Shown: in pieces, positions 1-6,135 of the stretch | How positions within the stretch are numbered: position 1 is the first letter of the stretch | How the letters are laid out: every line of letters begins with the position of its first letter | Assembly: GCA_023394015.1 (NCBI GenBank) | Contig: JAEXBL010000262.1 | Coordinates: 1 to 6,135, forward strand | Length of the DNA stretch: 6,135 nucleotides | Reading direction: 5' to 3' | Source: Pseudomonadota bacterium | GTDB lineage: Bacteria; Pseudomonadota; Gammaproteobacteria; Burkholderiales; Burkholderiaceae_C | Program-made: the position numbers and the translations under genes | Notes under the pieces: model-generated | Seen by the model: the letters and a program-made list of their open reading frames with translations, nothing else | Databases searched by the model: none | What the model was told of the DNA's origin: nothing

Positions 1-3
1 GAC

Positions 4-2070
4 ATGGGGACCTCGCAGCTCGATCTGATCGAACTGATGGGCGCGCTCGACCCCGAGGCGCCCACGGCCGAACGCCACCTGTGGCTGGTGCGCCTGCTGG
101 ACTGGATCCGCGGCGACACCGACAACCCCGAGGTGGCGGTGGCGCGCGTGCGCATGCTGATCGACGCCGCCGAGGTGCGCCCCGACTGGCTGAAGCTGTG
201 GCAGCTGTGGTGGGCCGAGTTTCTGGCCACCATGGACGTCACGCCGCTGCTGGCGCACCTGGGCTTTGCGCCCCTGGGCTCGTTCAGCAGCGAGTTGGGC
301 CACCGCCTGCGCCGCAAGCTGGTGCCGGTGGCGCCCGACACCACCGACCTGAGCGAGCTGTTCGGCCTGCTGTTTCCGAGCGAGCTGGACGCCAAGTGGC
401 TGCGCGGGCTGGACGAGCGCACGCTGCGCCGCCTGCGCACCACCTTGTTCCGCACCGATGCCGGCAGCCACCGCCCCAGCGGGGCCAAGTACGGGCTGCG
501 CACGCTGCTGGACGCGCTGGCTTCGGCCATCAGCCAGATCAGCGCCGTCGGGCAGTCGGCCGACGTGCGGGTGCGCATGTCGGACGAGGCCAAGCGCAAG
601 CGCCCGTTCCTGGACCTGCCCATCGTCTTCGAGACCCTGCGCCAGGCGGTGGTGGACCACGGCCGGCAGAGCGCGCCGGCGCTGGTGGCGCTGGACCAGC
701 TGCGCGAGCAGCTCGACGCCTGCCGCGCCGCCGCGGCCACGGTCTACACGCACCTGGAAGAGCACGGCATCTCGGTGCACATCGAGTTCCAGCTGCGGCA
801 GCTGCGCCAGCGCATCATCCGCGTCAAGGCGCTGCTGCTGTGCCTGGAGACCGACGCGCCGGCGCAGGCCACGGCGCAGCTGCTGTCGCACCTGGTGCGC
901 GTGAACCTGGACAGCCAGAGCCTGCGCGCGCTGCTGCGCAGCAGCACCGAACTGCTGGCCGCCAAGGTGACCGAGCGCAACGCCGAGACCGGCCAGCACT
1001 ACATCACCCGCACGCCGGGCGACTACCTGCGCATGCTGGGTGCGGCCGCCGGCGGCGGCGCGGTGCTGGCGGTGACCACCTGGATCAAGCTGGCCATCAT
1101 GGCCTCGGCGCTGTCGGCCTTCTGGGGCGGCTGGTGGGCGGGCGTCAACTACGCCGCGTCCTTCGTGGTCATCATGCTGCTGCACTGGACGGTGGCCACC
1201 AAGCAGCCGGCCATGACGGCGCCGGCCATGGCGGCGCAGCTGAAGGACATGAAGGCGCCCGACGCGGTGGAGCGCTTCGTGGACGAGGTGGTGTACTTGC
1301 TGCGCTCGCAGTTCGCCGCCATCCTGGGCAACGTGGGGCTGGTGATGCCGGTGGTGATCGCGCTGTCCATGCTGCTGGCGCGGCTGGGCTGGGACGACGC
1401 CATCGACCCCTACCACGCGCAGTACATCCTGGCAGAGCACCACCTGCTGGGGCCGACGGTGCTGTTCGCCGCCGCCACCGGCTTTCTGCTGTTCCTGTCC
1501 AGCCTGATCGCCGGCTGGGCCGAGAACTGGTTCGTGTTCCACCGGCTGGACTCGGTGATCGCCTACCACCCGCGCGTCACCCGCTGGCTGGGCGCCGAGC
1601 GGGCGCGCCGCTGGGGCCGCTACTGGAGCCACCACGTGTCGGACTGGACGGCCAACCTCTCGCTGGGCCTGCTGCTGGGGCTGGTGCCGCCCATCGTCGG
1701 CTTCTTCGGCATTCCGCTGGAGGTGCGCCACGTCACCCTGGTGGCCGGCCAGATCGCCGCCGCCATGCACGAGCTGGGCCCCGGCGTGCTGGGCAACCCG
1801 GCGCTGTGGTGGGCGGCCGGCGGCATCGCCATCACCGGCCTGGTCAACCTCGGCGCCAGCTTCACCCTGGCCTTCCGGCTGGCGCTGACGGCGCAGAATG
1901 TGCCGGTGGTGGACCGGCGGCGCCTGTACGTGGCCCTGACCCGGCGCCTGCTGCGCCAGCCGCACTCCTTCGTGCTGCCGGTGCGCGCGCGCCACTCGCC
2001 CAGCCGCGACGCGGCGGCGGCCGAGCCCGAGGCGGCACCCGAAGCGCCGCCCCGCACCGACGCGGGTTAG
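4..2070 (+). CDS. Gcr/SpecificRecomb-family multi-pass membrane protein (annotated 'site-specific recombinase')
   Basis: The 688-residue product matches the family usually called 'site-specific recombinase' (Gcr, COG4389/PF10136) in beta- and gammaproteobacteria; I recognise it from overall sequence character. Residues 1-340 are soluble, helical and rich in Leu, Arg and Ala. The second half is membrane-embedded, with hydrophobic stretches near 346-374, 378-396, 437-459, 483-505, 551-572 and 601-627. A hallmark-like segment, WTVATKQPAMTAPAMA, lies at 395-410. The tail (about 660-688) is Ala/Pro/Glu-rich and looks disordered. I see no tyrosine-recombinase Arg-His-Arg-Tyr set and no N-terminal serine-recombinase domain, so the enzymatic name is doubtful; the real role is unknown and probably at the inner membrane. 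The ATG at position 4 is the first in frame, but only three bases precede it and they contain no stop, so the true start could lie upstream. The gene ends 195 bases before the next and is probably a separate transcription unit. Confidence 0.85.
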   Translation: MGTSQLDLIELMGALDPEAPTAERHLWLVRLLDWIRGDTDNPEVAVARVRMLIDAAEVRPDWLKLWQLWWAEFLATMDVTPLLAHLGFAPLGSFSSELGHRLRRKLVPVAPDTTDLSELFGLLFPSELDAKWLRGLDERTLRRLRTTLFRTDAGSHRPSGAKYGLRTLLDALASAISQISAVGQSADVRVRMSDEAKRKRPFLDLPIVFETLRQAVVDHGRQSAPALVALDQLREQLDACRAAAATVYTHLEEHGISVHIEFQLRQLRQRIIRVKALLLCLETDAPAQATAQLLSHLVRVNLDSQSLRALLRSSTELLAAKVTERNAETGQHYITRTPGDYLRMLGAAAGGGAVLAVTTWIKLAIMASALSAFWGGWWAGVNYAASFVVIMLLHWTVATKQPAMTAPAMAAQLKDMKAPDAVERFVDEVVYLLRSQFAAILGNVGLVMPVVIALSMLLARLGWDDAIDPYHAQYILAEHHLLGPTVLFAAATGFLLFLSSLIAGWAENWFVFHRLDSVIAYHPRVTRWLGAERARRWGRYWSHHVSDWTANLSLGLLLGLVPPIVGFFGIPLEVRHVTLVAGQIAAAMHELGPGVLGNPALWWAAGGIAITGLVNLGASFTLAFRLALTAQNVPVVDRRRLYVALTRRLLRQPHSFVLPVRARHSPSRDAAAAEPEAAPEAPPRTDAG

Positions 2071-2106
2071 CATGTCAGTTGCCCGTGACGCAGCGCATGC
2101 AACACA

Positions 2107-2184
2107 TGACGAATGACCGCGCTCTGACGAGCGCATGACCAATGACAAAAGGGTTCGGCCCGTACCGCGCTTTGTCATTGGTCA
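2107..2184. repeat. Three copies of the 11-mer TGAC(C/G)AATGAC
   Basis: Copies are TGACGAATGAC at 2107-2117 and TGACCAATGAC at 2136-2146, both on the plus strand, and an inverted TGACCAATGAC at 2174-2184 (read GTCATTGGTCA). Within each copy the two TGAC half-units are 7 bases apart, and another TGAC at 2125 sits exactly 11 bases from its neighbours on both sides, so starts are spaced 7, 11, 11, 7. Such regularity could be a multi-site operator for a regulator of the downstream antiporter operon, or part of a dispersed intergenic repeat. The sequence alone cannot decide. Confidence 0.65.
2119..2134. repeat. Small perfect hairpin GCGCTC-TGAC-GAGCGC
   Basis: A 6-bp perfect stem (2119-2124 with 2129-2134) encloses the four-base loop TGAC. 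Its last base touches the left arm of the larger inverted repeat, so the two structures are stacked end to end. No T-run follows, so it is not an intrinsic terminator on the plus strand. Confidence 0.6.
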
Positions 2185-2186
2185 TG
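2134..2186. repeat. Perfect 16-bp inverted repeat
   Basis: The left arm CATGACCAATGACAAA (2134-2149) is the exact reverse complement of the right arm (2171-2186), with a 21-base GC-rich spacer at 2150-2170. The arms contain the TGACCAATGAC 11-mer. There is no U-tract after the right arm, so it does not look like a rho-independent terminator. It may be a binding site, a transcript-stabilising hairpin or a palindromic interspersed repeat. Confidence 0.85.
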
Positions 2187-2251
2187 GATCATGGCGCGCC
2201 AGCGCCGGTCATCGCGCGCAACGCCGTCATGTTTCATTTCAACGCCTTACC

Positions 2252-2257
2252 AGAGAG
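2252..2257 (+). promoter_or_regulatory. Probable ribosome binding site (AGAGAG) deciding a TTG start
   Basis: AGAGAG ends eight bases before the TTG at 2266 and partly matches the Shine-Dalgarno consensus. The competing ATG at 2191 has nothing comparable upstream; its preceding bases belong to and adjoin the right arm of the inverted repeat. This supports initiation at TTG. Confidence 0.5.
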
Positions 2258-2265
2258 TTGACCGT

Positions 2266-3528
2266 TTGACCGACCTGTGGATCGCCCCCTGGGCCGACCG
2301 CCTGCCCTTGACCTCCGGCTCGCTGGCGCTTGAATGGGCGCTGGTGCTGGCCCTGGCCACGCTGGCCGGGCACCTGGTGCAGCGCTACACCCAGCTGCCC
2401 AAGATCATCGGCTACGCCGGGGGCGGCGCGCTGACCGGCTGGCTGGGCTTTGCCGCCGCCGCCTGGCCGCTGGCCGGCGTGGGGCTGTTCCTGCTGGAGT
2501 TGGGCATTGCCATCATGCTGTTCGAGGCCGGCGCGCGGCTGCCGCTGCGCTGGTTCCGCCACAACCCGATGGTGCTGGTGCAAAGCCTGGCCGAGTCGCT
2601 GCTGACCTTTGCCGCGGCCTTCCTGGCGCTGCGCGCGCTGGGGCTGGACACGGCGGTGGTGCGGGCGCTGGCGGTGATCGCCATGGCCGCCTCGCCGGCG
2701 GTGCTGATGCGGGTGGTGTCCGACCTGCGCGCCAACGGCCCGGTGACCGACCGCGCCATCGCCCTGGCCACGCTGAACACCTTGTACGCGCTGACCCTGG
2801 GCACCGCCATGCTGGGCACCATCGACCGCGGCGACGGCTCGCTGCTGGCGTCGGTGGCGTCGTCGGCGGCGGTGCTGGGCGTGTCGCTGCTGTTCGGCGC
2901 CGTGCTGGCCGGGCTGCTGGCGCTGGCCTTTCGCCTGCTGCACCCCACCAGCCAGGACACCGCCATCGTCATGCTGGCGCTGATCGCCGCCTGCACGGTG
3001 GTGGCGCCGCCCTTCGGCGGCTCGGCGCCGCTGGCGACGCTGCTGGGCGGCATCCTGCTCATGCAGTTCCGCCCGCGGCCCTGGGTGTGGCCGCGGCAAA
3101 TGGGCTCGGCGGCGTCGATCCTGACGATTCTGATGTTCGTGCTGGTCTCGTCCATGGCGGCGCAGGCCGACTGGAGCCGCGGCATCACCGGCGCGGCGCT
3201 GGTGCTGATCGGCGTGCGCCTGCTGGCCAAGGTGGTCAGCCTGCTGCTGACCAGCGCCGGCAGCGGCATGGCGCTGAAGCAGGCCTTCTGGGTCGGCGTG
3301 GCGATGGTGCCGATGTCGTCGGTGGCGCTGCTGCTGACCTCGCAGTTCGTGGTGGCCTCGCACAACATCGGCGCGCAGGTGGCGGCCATCGCGCTGCCAA
3401 CGATCCTGGCCACCGAGCTGCTGGGCGCGGTGCTGGTGAGCTGGGCGCTGCATCGCTCGGGCGAGTCGGCGCACCTGTGGCGCCGCGGCCTGCCGCCGCC
3501 GCCCAACGCACAGGAGCCCCGCCCATGA
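2266..3528 (+). CDS. CPA2-type cation:proton antiporter, Kef-like membrane domain only
   Basis: From TTG at 2266 the product has 420 residues (Met-Thr-Asp-Leu-Trp...). It is almost entirely hydrophobic, with about a dozen membrane segments. Family features, numbered from this start: [15 protein letters not shown] at 44-58, resembling the Kef/CPA2 'LPxVxGYLxxGxxxG' signature, and a following [12 protein letters not shown] helix at 78-89. There is no C-terminal RCK/TrkA-N domain, so it is a transporter core without a nucleotide-sensing module. The usual Asp-containing pair in the ion-binding helix appears to be Asn171-Thr172, so ion coupling is uncertain. Start choice: the 25 codons from ATG 2191 to 2265 have 10 ending in A or T, against 2 of 25 just after TTG, and TTG has a plausible ribosome binding site. 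Its stop overlaps the next start (ATGA), indicating translational coupling to the carboxylate-amine ligase. Family call is good; substrate unknown. Confidence 0.82.
   Translation: MTDLWIAPWADRLPLTSGSLALEWALVLALATLAGHLVQRYTQLPKIIGYAGGGALTGWLGFAAAAWPLAGVGLFLLELGIAIMLFEAGARLPLRWFRHNPMVLVQSLAESLLTFAAAFLALRALGLDTAVVRALAVIAMAASPAVLMRVVSDLRANGPVTDRAIALATLNTLYALTLGTAMLGTIDRGDGSLLASVASSAAVLGVSLLFGAVLAGLLALAFRLLHPTSQDTAIVMLALIAACTVVAPPFGGSAPLATLLGGILLMQFRPRPWVWPRQMGSAASILTILMFVLVSSMAAQADWSRGITGAALVLIGVRLLAKVVSLLLTSAGSGMALKQAFWVGVAMVPMSSVALLLTSQFVVASHNIGAQVAAIALPTILATELLGAVLVSWALHRSGESAHLWRRGLPPPPNAQEPRP
3512..3516 (+). promoter_or_regulatory. Ribosome binding site AGGAG for the carboxylate-amine ligase
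   Basis: AGGAG lies eight bases before the ATG at 3525, inside the last codons of the antiporter gene. It fixes the ligase start and fits coupled translation across the ATGA overlap. Confidence 0.75.
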
Positions 3529-4646
3529 CGCTGGAAGCCTTTGGCCAGTCCGAGGCGCTGACGATCGGCGTCGAACTGGAGTTGCAGCTGGTCAACACCA
3601 ACGACTACAACCTGACCCACTACGCCGACGACATGCTGCGCCTGATGGCGCGCCACGACCTGCCCGGCAGCGTGGTGCCGGAGATGACGGCCGGCATGAT
3701 CGAGGTCTCCACCGGCGTGTGCCGCAGCTCCGGCGAGGCGCTGGCGCAGCTGTCGCAGATCCGCGATGCACTGGTGCGCAGCGCCGACAAGCTCAACATC
3801 GCCGTGGTGGGCGGCGGCACGCACCCGTTCCAGCAGTGGCACCAGCAGCGCATCTACGACAAGCCGCGCTTTCACCAGCTGTCGGCGCTGTACGGCTACC
3901 TGACCAAGCAGTTCACCATCTTCGGCCAGCACGTGCACGTGGGCTGCCCCGACGCCGACACCGCGCTCTACACGCTGCACTGCATGAGCCGCTACATCCC
4001 GCACTTCATCGCGCTGGCCGCCAGCAGCCCCTACGTGCAGGGGCAGGACACGGCCTTCGACTCGGCGCGGCTGAACTCGGTGTTCGCCTTTCCGCTGTCG
4101 GGCCGCGCGCCCTGCGTGCTGACCTGGGACGAGTTCGGCCACTATTTCGACAAGATGATGCGCACCGGCGTGGTCGAGTCGATGAAGGACTTCTACTGGG
4201 ACATTCGCCCCAAGCCCGAATACGGCACCATCGAGGTGCGCGTGTTCGACACCCCGCTGACGGTGGAGCGCGCCGCCGCCCTGGCCGGCTACGTGCAGTG
4301 CCTGGCGGCCTGGTTCCAGCACGAGCGCCCGTTCACCCCGTGCGAGGACGACTACCTGGTCTACAGCTACAACCGCTTCCAGGCCTGTCGCTTCGGGCTG
4401 GACGCGGTATACGTCGACCCGCCCACCGGCGAGCACCTGCCGCTGCGCGAGCACCTGCTGGCCACCATGGAGCGGCTGCGCCCCTTTGCCGAGCAATGCC
4501 AGGCCGACCAGGCCCTGGCCACGCTGCGCCAGGAAGTGCAGGACAACCGCAACGACGCCCGCTGGCTGCGCGAGCGCCAGGCCAAGGAGCAGTTGCTGGG
4601 CGAAGTGATCAGACAGGCAGCCCTGCGCTTCCGCGGGGCCCTTTGA
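3525..4646 (+). CDS. ybdK: YbdK-family carboxylate-amine ligase (weak glutamate-cysteine ligase type, GCS2)
   Basis: The 373-residue product has the length of E. coli YbdK (about 372) and recognisable GCS2/YbdK motifs: [11 protein letters not shown] at 13-23, with the Glu17/Glu19 pair typical of the ATP/Mg site; GGTHPF at 98-102 and just before; GQHVHVG at 134-140; and [17 protein letters not shown] at 228-244. These enzymes are cytosolic and ATP-dependent, joining a carboxylate, typically the gamma-carboxyl of glutamate, to an amine. YbdK itself has weak gamma-glutamylcysteine ligase activity, and the natural substrates of most members are unknown. The ATG at 3525 overlaps the antiporter stop by four bases and has a good AGGAG. 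All motifs look intact, with no sign of frameshift. The gene symbol denotes family membership, not proven orthology. It probably forms an operon with the antiporter, possibly including the gamma-glutamyl hydrolase-like gene 80 bases downstream. Confidence 0.92.
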   Translation: MTLEAFGQSEALTIGVELELQLVNTNDYNLTHYADDMLRLMARHDLPGSVVPEMTAGMIEVSTGVCRSSGEALAQLSQIRDALVRSADKLNIAVVGGGTHPFQQWHQQRIYDKPRFHQLSALYGYLTKQFTIFGQHVHVGCPDADTALYTLHCMSRYIPHFIALAASSPYVQGQDTAFDSARLNSVFAFPLSGRAPCVLTWDEFGHYFDKMMRTGVVESMKDFYWDIRPKPEYGTIEVRVFDTPLTVERAAALAGYVQCLAAWFQHERPFTPCEDDYLVYSYNRFQACRFGLDAVYVDPPTGEHLPLREHLLATMERLRPFAEQCQADQALATLRQEVQDNRNDARWLRERQAKEQLLGEVIRQAALRFRGAL

Positions 4647-4718
4647 GGTCGGGCGTTGAGCGTTCGGCGTCGGGCGTGAAAACCGGCTACGCTCAACGCT
4701 GAACGACCCACGCTGAAC
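4647..4718. repeat. Intergenic inverted repeat with GCGTT(G/C)AGCGT-like units
   Basis: GCGTTGAGCGT at 4653-4663 is the perfect reverse complement of 4689-4699 (11 bp, 25-base loop). GGTCG at 4647-4651 can extend the stem by pairing with CGACC at 4704-4708 across a bulge. Two direct repeats are superimposed: GTCGGGCGT at 4648 and 4669, and ACGCTGAAC at 4696 and 4710. The element starts immediately after the ligase stop codon. No T-run follows, so it is not a classical terminator. It resembles a degenerate short-unit intergenic repeat that could act as an mRNA-stabilising hairpin between operon genes. Confidence 0.75.
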
Positions 4719-4726
4719 CCTCGAAA

Positions 4727-5575
4727 ATGACGCTTCGCATCGGCATCTCCGCCCGCCTGTTGCACAACCCGCCCGCCGGGCTGGGACTGCCCACCAAGCG
4801 GCTGCAGTTTCTGGAAAGCGGCATGGCGCAATGGATCATGTCGCACGGCGTGCTGGCACTGATGATTCCCTTCATCGACCAGCGCATGCCCAGCACCCGC
4901 AAGCGCCCGCCCATCCGCGACCTGGTGGACAGCCTGGACGGCCTGGTGCTGCAGGGCGGCATCGACATCAGCCCCGAAACCTATGGCCAGAAACCCTGGC
5001 AGGACAAGGCCGAATACGACCCCATCCGCGACGAGTACGAGCTGGAGCTGCTGCGTGGCTTCATCGAGGCCGACAAGCCGGTGCTGGGCATTTGCCGCGG
5101 CTGCCAGCTGCTCAACGTGTACTTCGGCGGCACGCTGATCCAGGACATCCCCACGCAGTGGCCCGGCGCCATCCTGCACAACGACACCGAGCGCTACGAC
5201 CGGCTGATCCACGAGGTGCACTTTCTGCCCGGCTCGCGCCTGTCCGACATCTACGGCTACGAGCCGCGCCGCATCACCAGCATCCACCACCAGTGCGTGG
5301 ACGAACTGGGCAGCGGCCTGGTGCTGGAGGCGCGCAGCCCCATCGACCGCGTGCCCGAGGGCATCCGCCACACCGGCCACCGCTACGTCATGGGCGTGCA
5401 ATGGCACCCCGAGTTCCACACCAACGGCTTCGACCCCGGCGACGGCGTGCTCGACAGCGGCCCGCTGCTGATGGACTTTCTGAAAGTCGCCCTGCGCCGC
5501 GCCGGCAGCGTGCGCCGCCTGGCCGACGGCATGGCCCGCGTGCGCCAGCGCGCCAGCGCGCGCATCGGCCGCTGA
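4727..5575 (+). CDS. Gamma-glutamyl-GABA hydrolase family protein (PuuD-like class I amidotransferase fold, peptidase C26)
   Basis: The 282-residue protein carries the PuuD/peptidase C26 signatures: QGGIDISPETY at 76-86; nucleophile elbow GICRGC at 121-126, with Cys123 as the expected catalytic cysteine; GGTLIQDIP at 134-142; and GVQWHPEF at 223-230, supplying catalytic His227 and Glu229. The triad is therefore complete. Family members are cytosolic hydrolases of gamma-glutamyl bonds, for example gamma-glutamyl-GABA in putrescine breakdown. No other putrescine (puu) genes are visible here, so the substrate is open. The C-terminus (about 255-282) is strongly Arg-rich and probably a disordered basic tail. 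The ATG at 4727 gives the expected MxLRIGIS opening strand, although no clear Shine-Dalgarno precedes it. It follows the ligase by 80 bases and precedes thiL by 24, so it may be transcribed with both. Confidence 0.88.
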   Translation: MTLRIGISARLLHNPPAGLGLPTKRLQFLESGMAQWIMSHGVLALMIPFIDQRMPSTRKRPPIRDLVDSLDGLVLQGGIDISPETYGQKPWQDKAEYDPIRDEYELELLRGFIEADKPVLGICRGCQLLNVYFGGTLIQDIPTQWPGAILHNDTERYDRLIHEVHFLPGSRLSDIYGYEPRRITSIHHQCVDELGSGLVLEARSPIDRVPEGIRHTGHRYVMGVQWHPEFHTNGFDPGDGVLDSGPLLMDFLKVALRRAGSVRRLADGMARVRQRASARIGR

Positions 5576-5599
5576 GCCCCACCCCACCGGCAAGCGGCC

Positions 5600-6135
5600 A
5601 TGGGCGAGTTCGAGCTGATCGACCGCTTCTTCAAGCGACAAGCCACTCCAGAGTCAGCCCCTCAAGCGCAGGCGGCTACTGATGCAATGGTATTGGGCAT
5701 CGGCGACGACTGCGCCCTGCTGCAGCCCGGGCACGGCATGCAGCTGGCCGTCAGCTGCGACATGCTGGTCGAGGGCCGCCACTTCCTGCCCGACGTCGAC
5801 CCGGCCGCGCTCGGCCACAAGGCGCTGGCCGTCAACCTGAGCGACCTGGCGGCCATGGGTGCCGAGCCGCTGGGCTGCACCCTGGCGCTGGCGCTGCCCC
5901 CCGAGCGCGCGCGTGACCAAGCCTGGCTGGCCGCCCTGGCCGCCGGCCTGTTCGCCCTGGCCGACGCGCACCGCTGCCCGCTGGTCGGCGGCGACACCAC
6001 CGCCGGCCCGCTCAACCTGTGCCTCACCGTGTTCGGCCAGCTGCCCGCCGGCCAGGCCCTGCGGCGGGACGGCGCCCGCGCCGGCGACGACCTGTGGGTC
6101 AGCGGCACGCTGGGCGACGCGCGCCTGGCCCTGGC
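5600..6135 (+). CDS. thiL: Thiamine-monophosphate kinase ThiL, 5' part (truncated by window end)
   Basis: ThiL phosphorylates thiamine monophosphate with ATP to thiamine diphosphate, the last step of cofactor synthesis in the cytosol. About 178 residues are visible of a protein normally near 320-330. Motifs in order: MGEFELIDRFF at 1-11; GIGDDCALL at 33-41, with the metal/phosphate-binding Asp pair; CDMLVEGRHF at 53-62; ALAVNLSDLAAMGAEP at 75-90; GGDTT at 130-134; and SGTLGDA at 168-174. The reading frame is open to the last base. The ATG at 5600 is chosen because the GEFxLIxRxF start is conserved in the family; the internal ATG at 5687 would remove it. No strong ribosome binding site is seen. 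Residues 13-32 are unusual: lower GC, non-preferred codons, and about eight residues longer than the matching part of E. coli ThiL as I recall it. Core motifs are intact, so the enzyme is probably functional. Confidence 0.93.
   Translation, partial: MGEFELIDRFFKRQATPESAPQAQAATDAMVLGIGDDCALLQPGHGMQLAVSCDMLVEGRHFLPDVDPAALGHKALAVNLSDLAAMGAEPLGCTLALALPPERARDQAWLAALAAGLFALADAHRCPLVGGDTTAGPLNLCLTVFGQLPAGQALRRDGARAGDDLWVSGTLGDARLAL
5636..5695 (+). other. Atypical-composition segment inside thiL (codons 13-32)
   Basis: Of these 20 codons, 12 end in A or T (CGA, CAA, ACT, CCA, TCA, CCT, GCT, GAT, GCA, GTA among them), whereas none of the next 40 do. GC over 5631-5700 is 40 of 70, against 45 of 60 for the following 60 bases. 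The encoded residues are Ala/Gln/Pro/Thr-rich and sit in the variable linker between the conserved GEFxLIxRxF start and GIGDD. It reads as an in-frame inserted or relaxed segment, possibly a repeat relic. Confidence 0.65.

Larger units (their letters stand above)
2071..2265. other. Intergenic region with TGAC-rich nested inverted repeats
   Basis: This 195-base gap separates the Gcr-family gene from the antiporter. I find no RNA gene and no convincing sigma-70 promoter. TGAC occurs on the plus strand at 2107, 2114, 2125, 2136 and 2143, and its complement GTCA occurs at 2174, 2181, 2208 and 2226, so the tetramer switches orientation around a centre near 2160. The gap holds a 6-bp hairpin and a 16-bp inverted repeat, listed separately. 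If the antiporter used the ATG at 2191 the gap would shrink to 120 bases, but codon use argues against that start. Confidence 0.7.

Noticed and set aside
81..2138. Plus-strand 685-codon open frame overlapping the Gcr-family gene
   Set aside because: The translation is an Ala/Gly/Arg/Pro/His-rich out-of-frame shadow; the 4-2070 frame has the membrane segments and family character.
2134..2186. Inverted repeat as a rho-independent terminator of the Gcr-family gene
   Set aside because: The loop is 21 bases and neither side is followed by a T-run, so the terminator hallmark is missing.
2258..2263. TTGACC as a -35 promoter element
   Set aside because: It lies directly before the chosen TTG start and no acceptable -10 box lies 16-18 bases downstream.
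2334..3524. In-frame upstream extension of the ligase through the antiporter gene (apparent 770-codon fusion)
   Set aside because: The extra N-terminal part is low-complexity shadow translation of the antiporter; ATG 3525 has AGGAG and gives the normal family length.
2412..4496. Long minus-strand open frame (694 codons) spanning the antiporter and ligase genes
   Set aside because: It is antisense to two recognisable genes, is rich in His, Gln, Arg and Ala as expected from the complement of GC-rich codons, and shows no family motif.
4367..5641. Minus-strand 424-codon open frame over the hydrolase gene
   Set aside because: It is antisense to a gene with a complete catalytic triad and has only shadow-like composition.
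1..6135. CRISPR array, tRNA, rRNA, insertion sequence or prophage features
   Set aside because: I saw no regularly spaced direct repeats with spacers, no tRNA-like cloverleaf, no transposase and no attachment-site pair; the window is dense chromosomal coding sequence.

Overview
This window is very GC-rich, with almost all codons ending in G or C. It looks like a betaproteobacterial chromosome, most likely Burkholderiales and probably Comamonadaceae. That placement rests on composition, on the Gcr-type 'site-specific recombinase' membrane protein, and on the gene set; it is an inference, because no rRNA or other lineage marker is present. All five genes read on the plus strand and fill about 95% of the window.

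Layout: (1) 4-2070, a 688-residue multi-pass membrane protein of the Gcr/SpecificRecomb family. (2) 2071-2265, a 195-base gap holding nested inverted repeats built from the 11-mer TGAC(C/G)AATGAC. (3) 2266-3528, a CPA2-like cation:proton antiporter that probably starts at TTG. (4) 3525-4646, a YbdK-type carboxylate-amine ligase overlapping the antiporter by ATGA. (5) 4647-4726, an 80-base gap with an 11-bp inverted repeat and short direct repeats. (6) 4727-5575, a class I glutamine-amidotransferase-fold hydrolase of the PuuD/peptidase C26 family. (7) 5600 to the window end, the 5' part of thiL (thiamine-monophosphate kinase), cut by the edge.

The antiporter and the ligase are almost certainly co-translated. 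The ligase family forms gamma-glutamyl bonds and the next enzyme family breaks them. Together with a Kef-like transporter this suggests, without proving, a small module around gamma-glutamyl or glutathione-like compounds. thiL is a housekeeping gene that follows closely and need not share that role.

I see no clear new defence or mobile system. The points most worth a second look are: the antiporter lacks the acidic pair expected in the ion-binding helix; the 'recombinase' has no visible recombinase chemistry; ThiL carries an N-terminal segment of foreign composition; and both larger intergenic gaps hold repeat structures.
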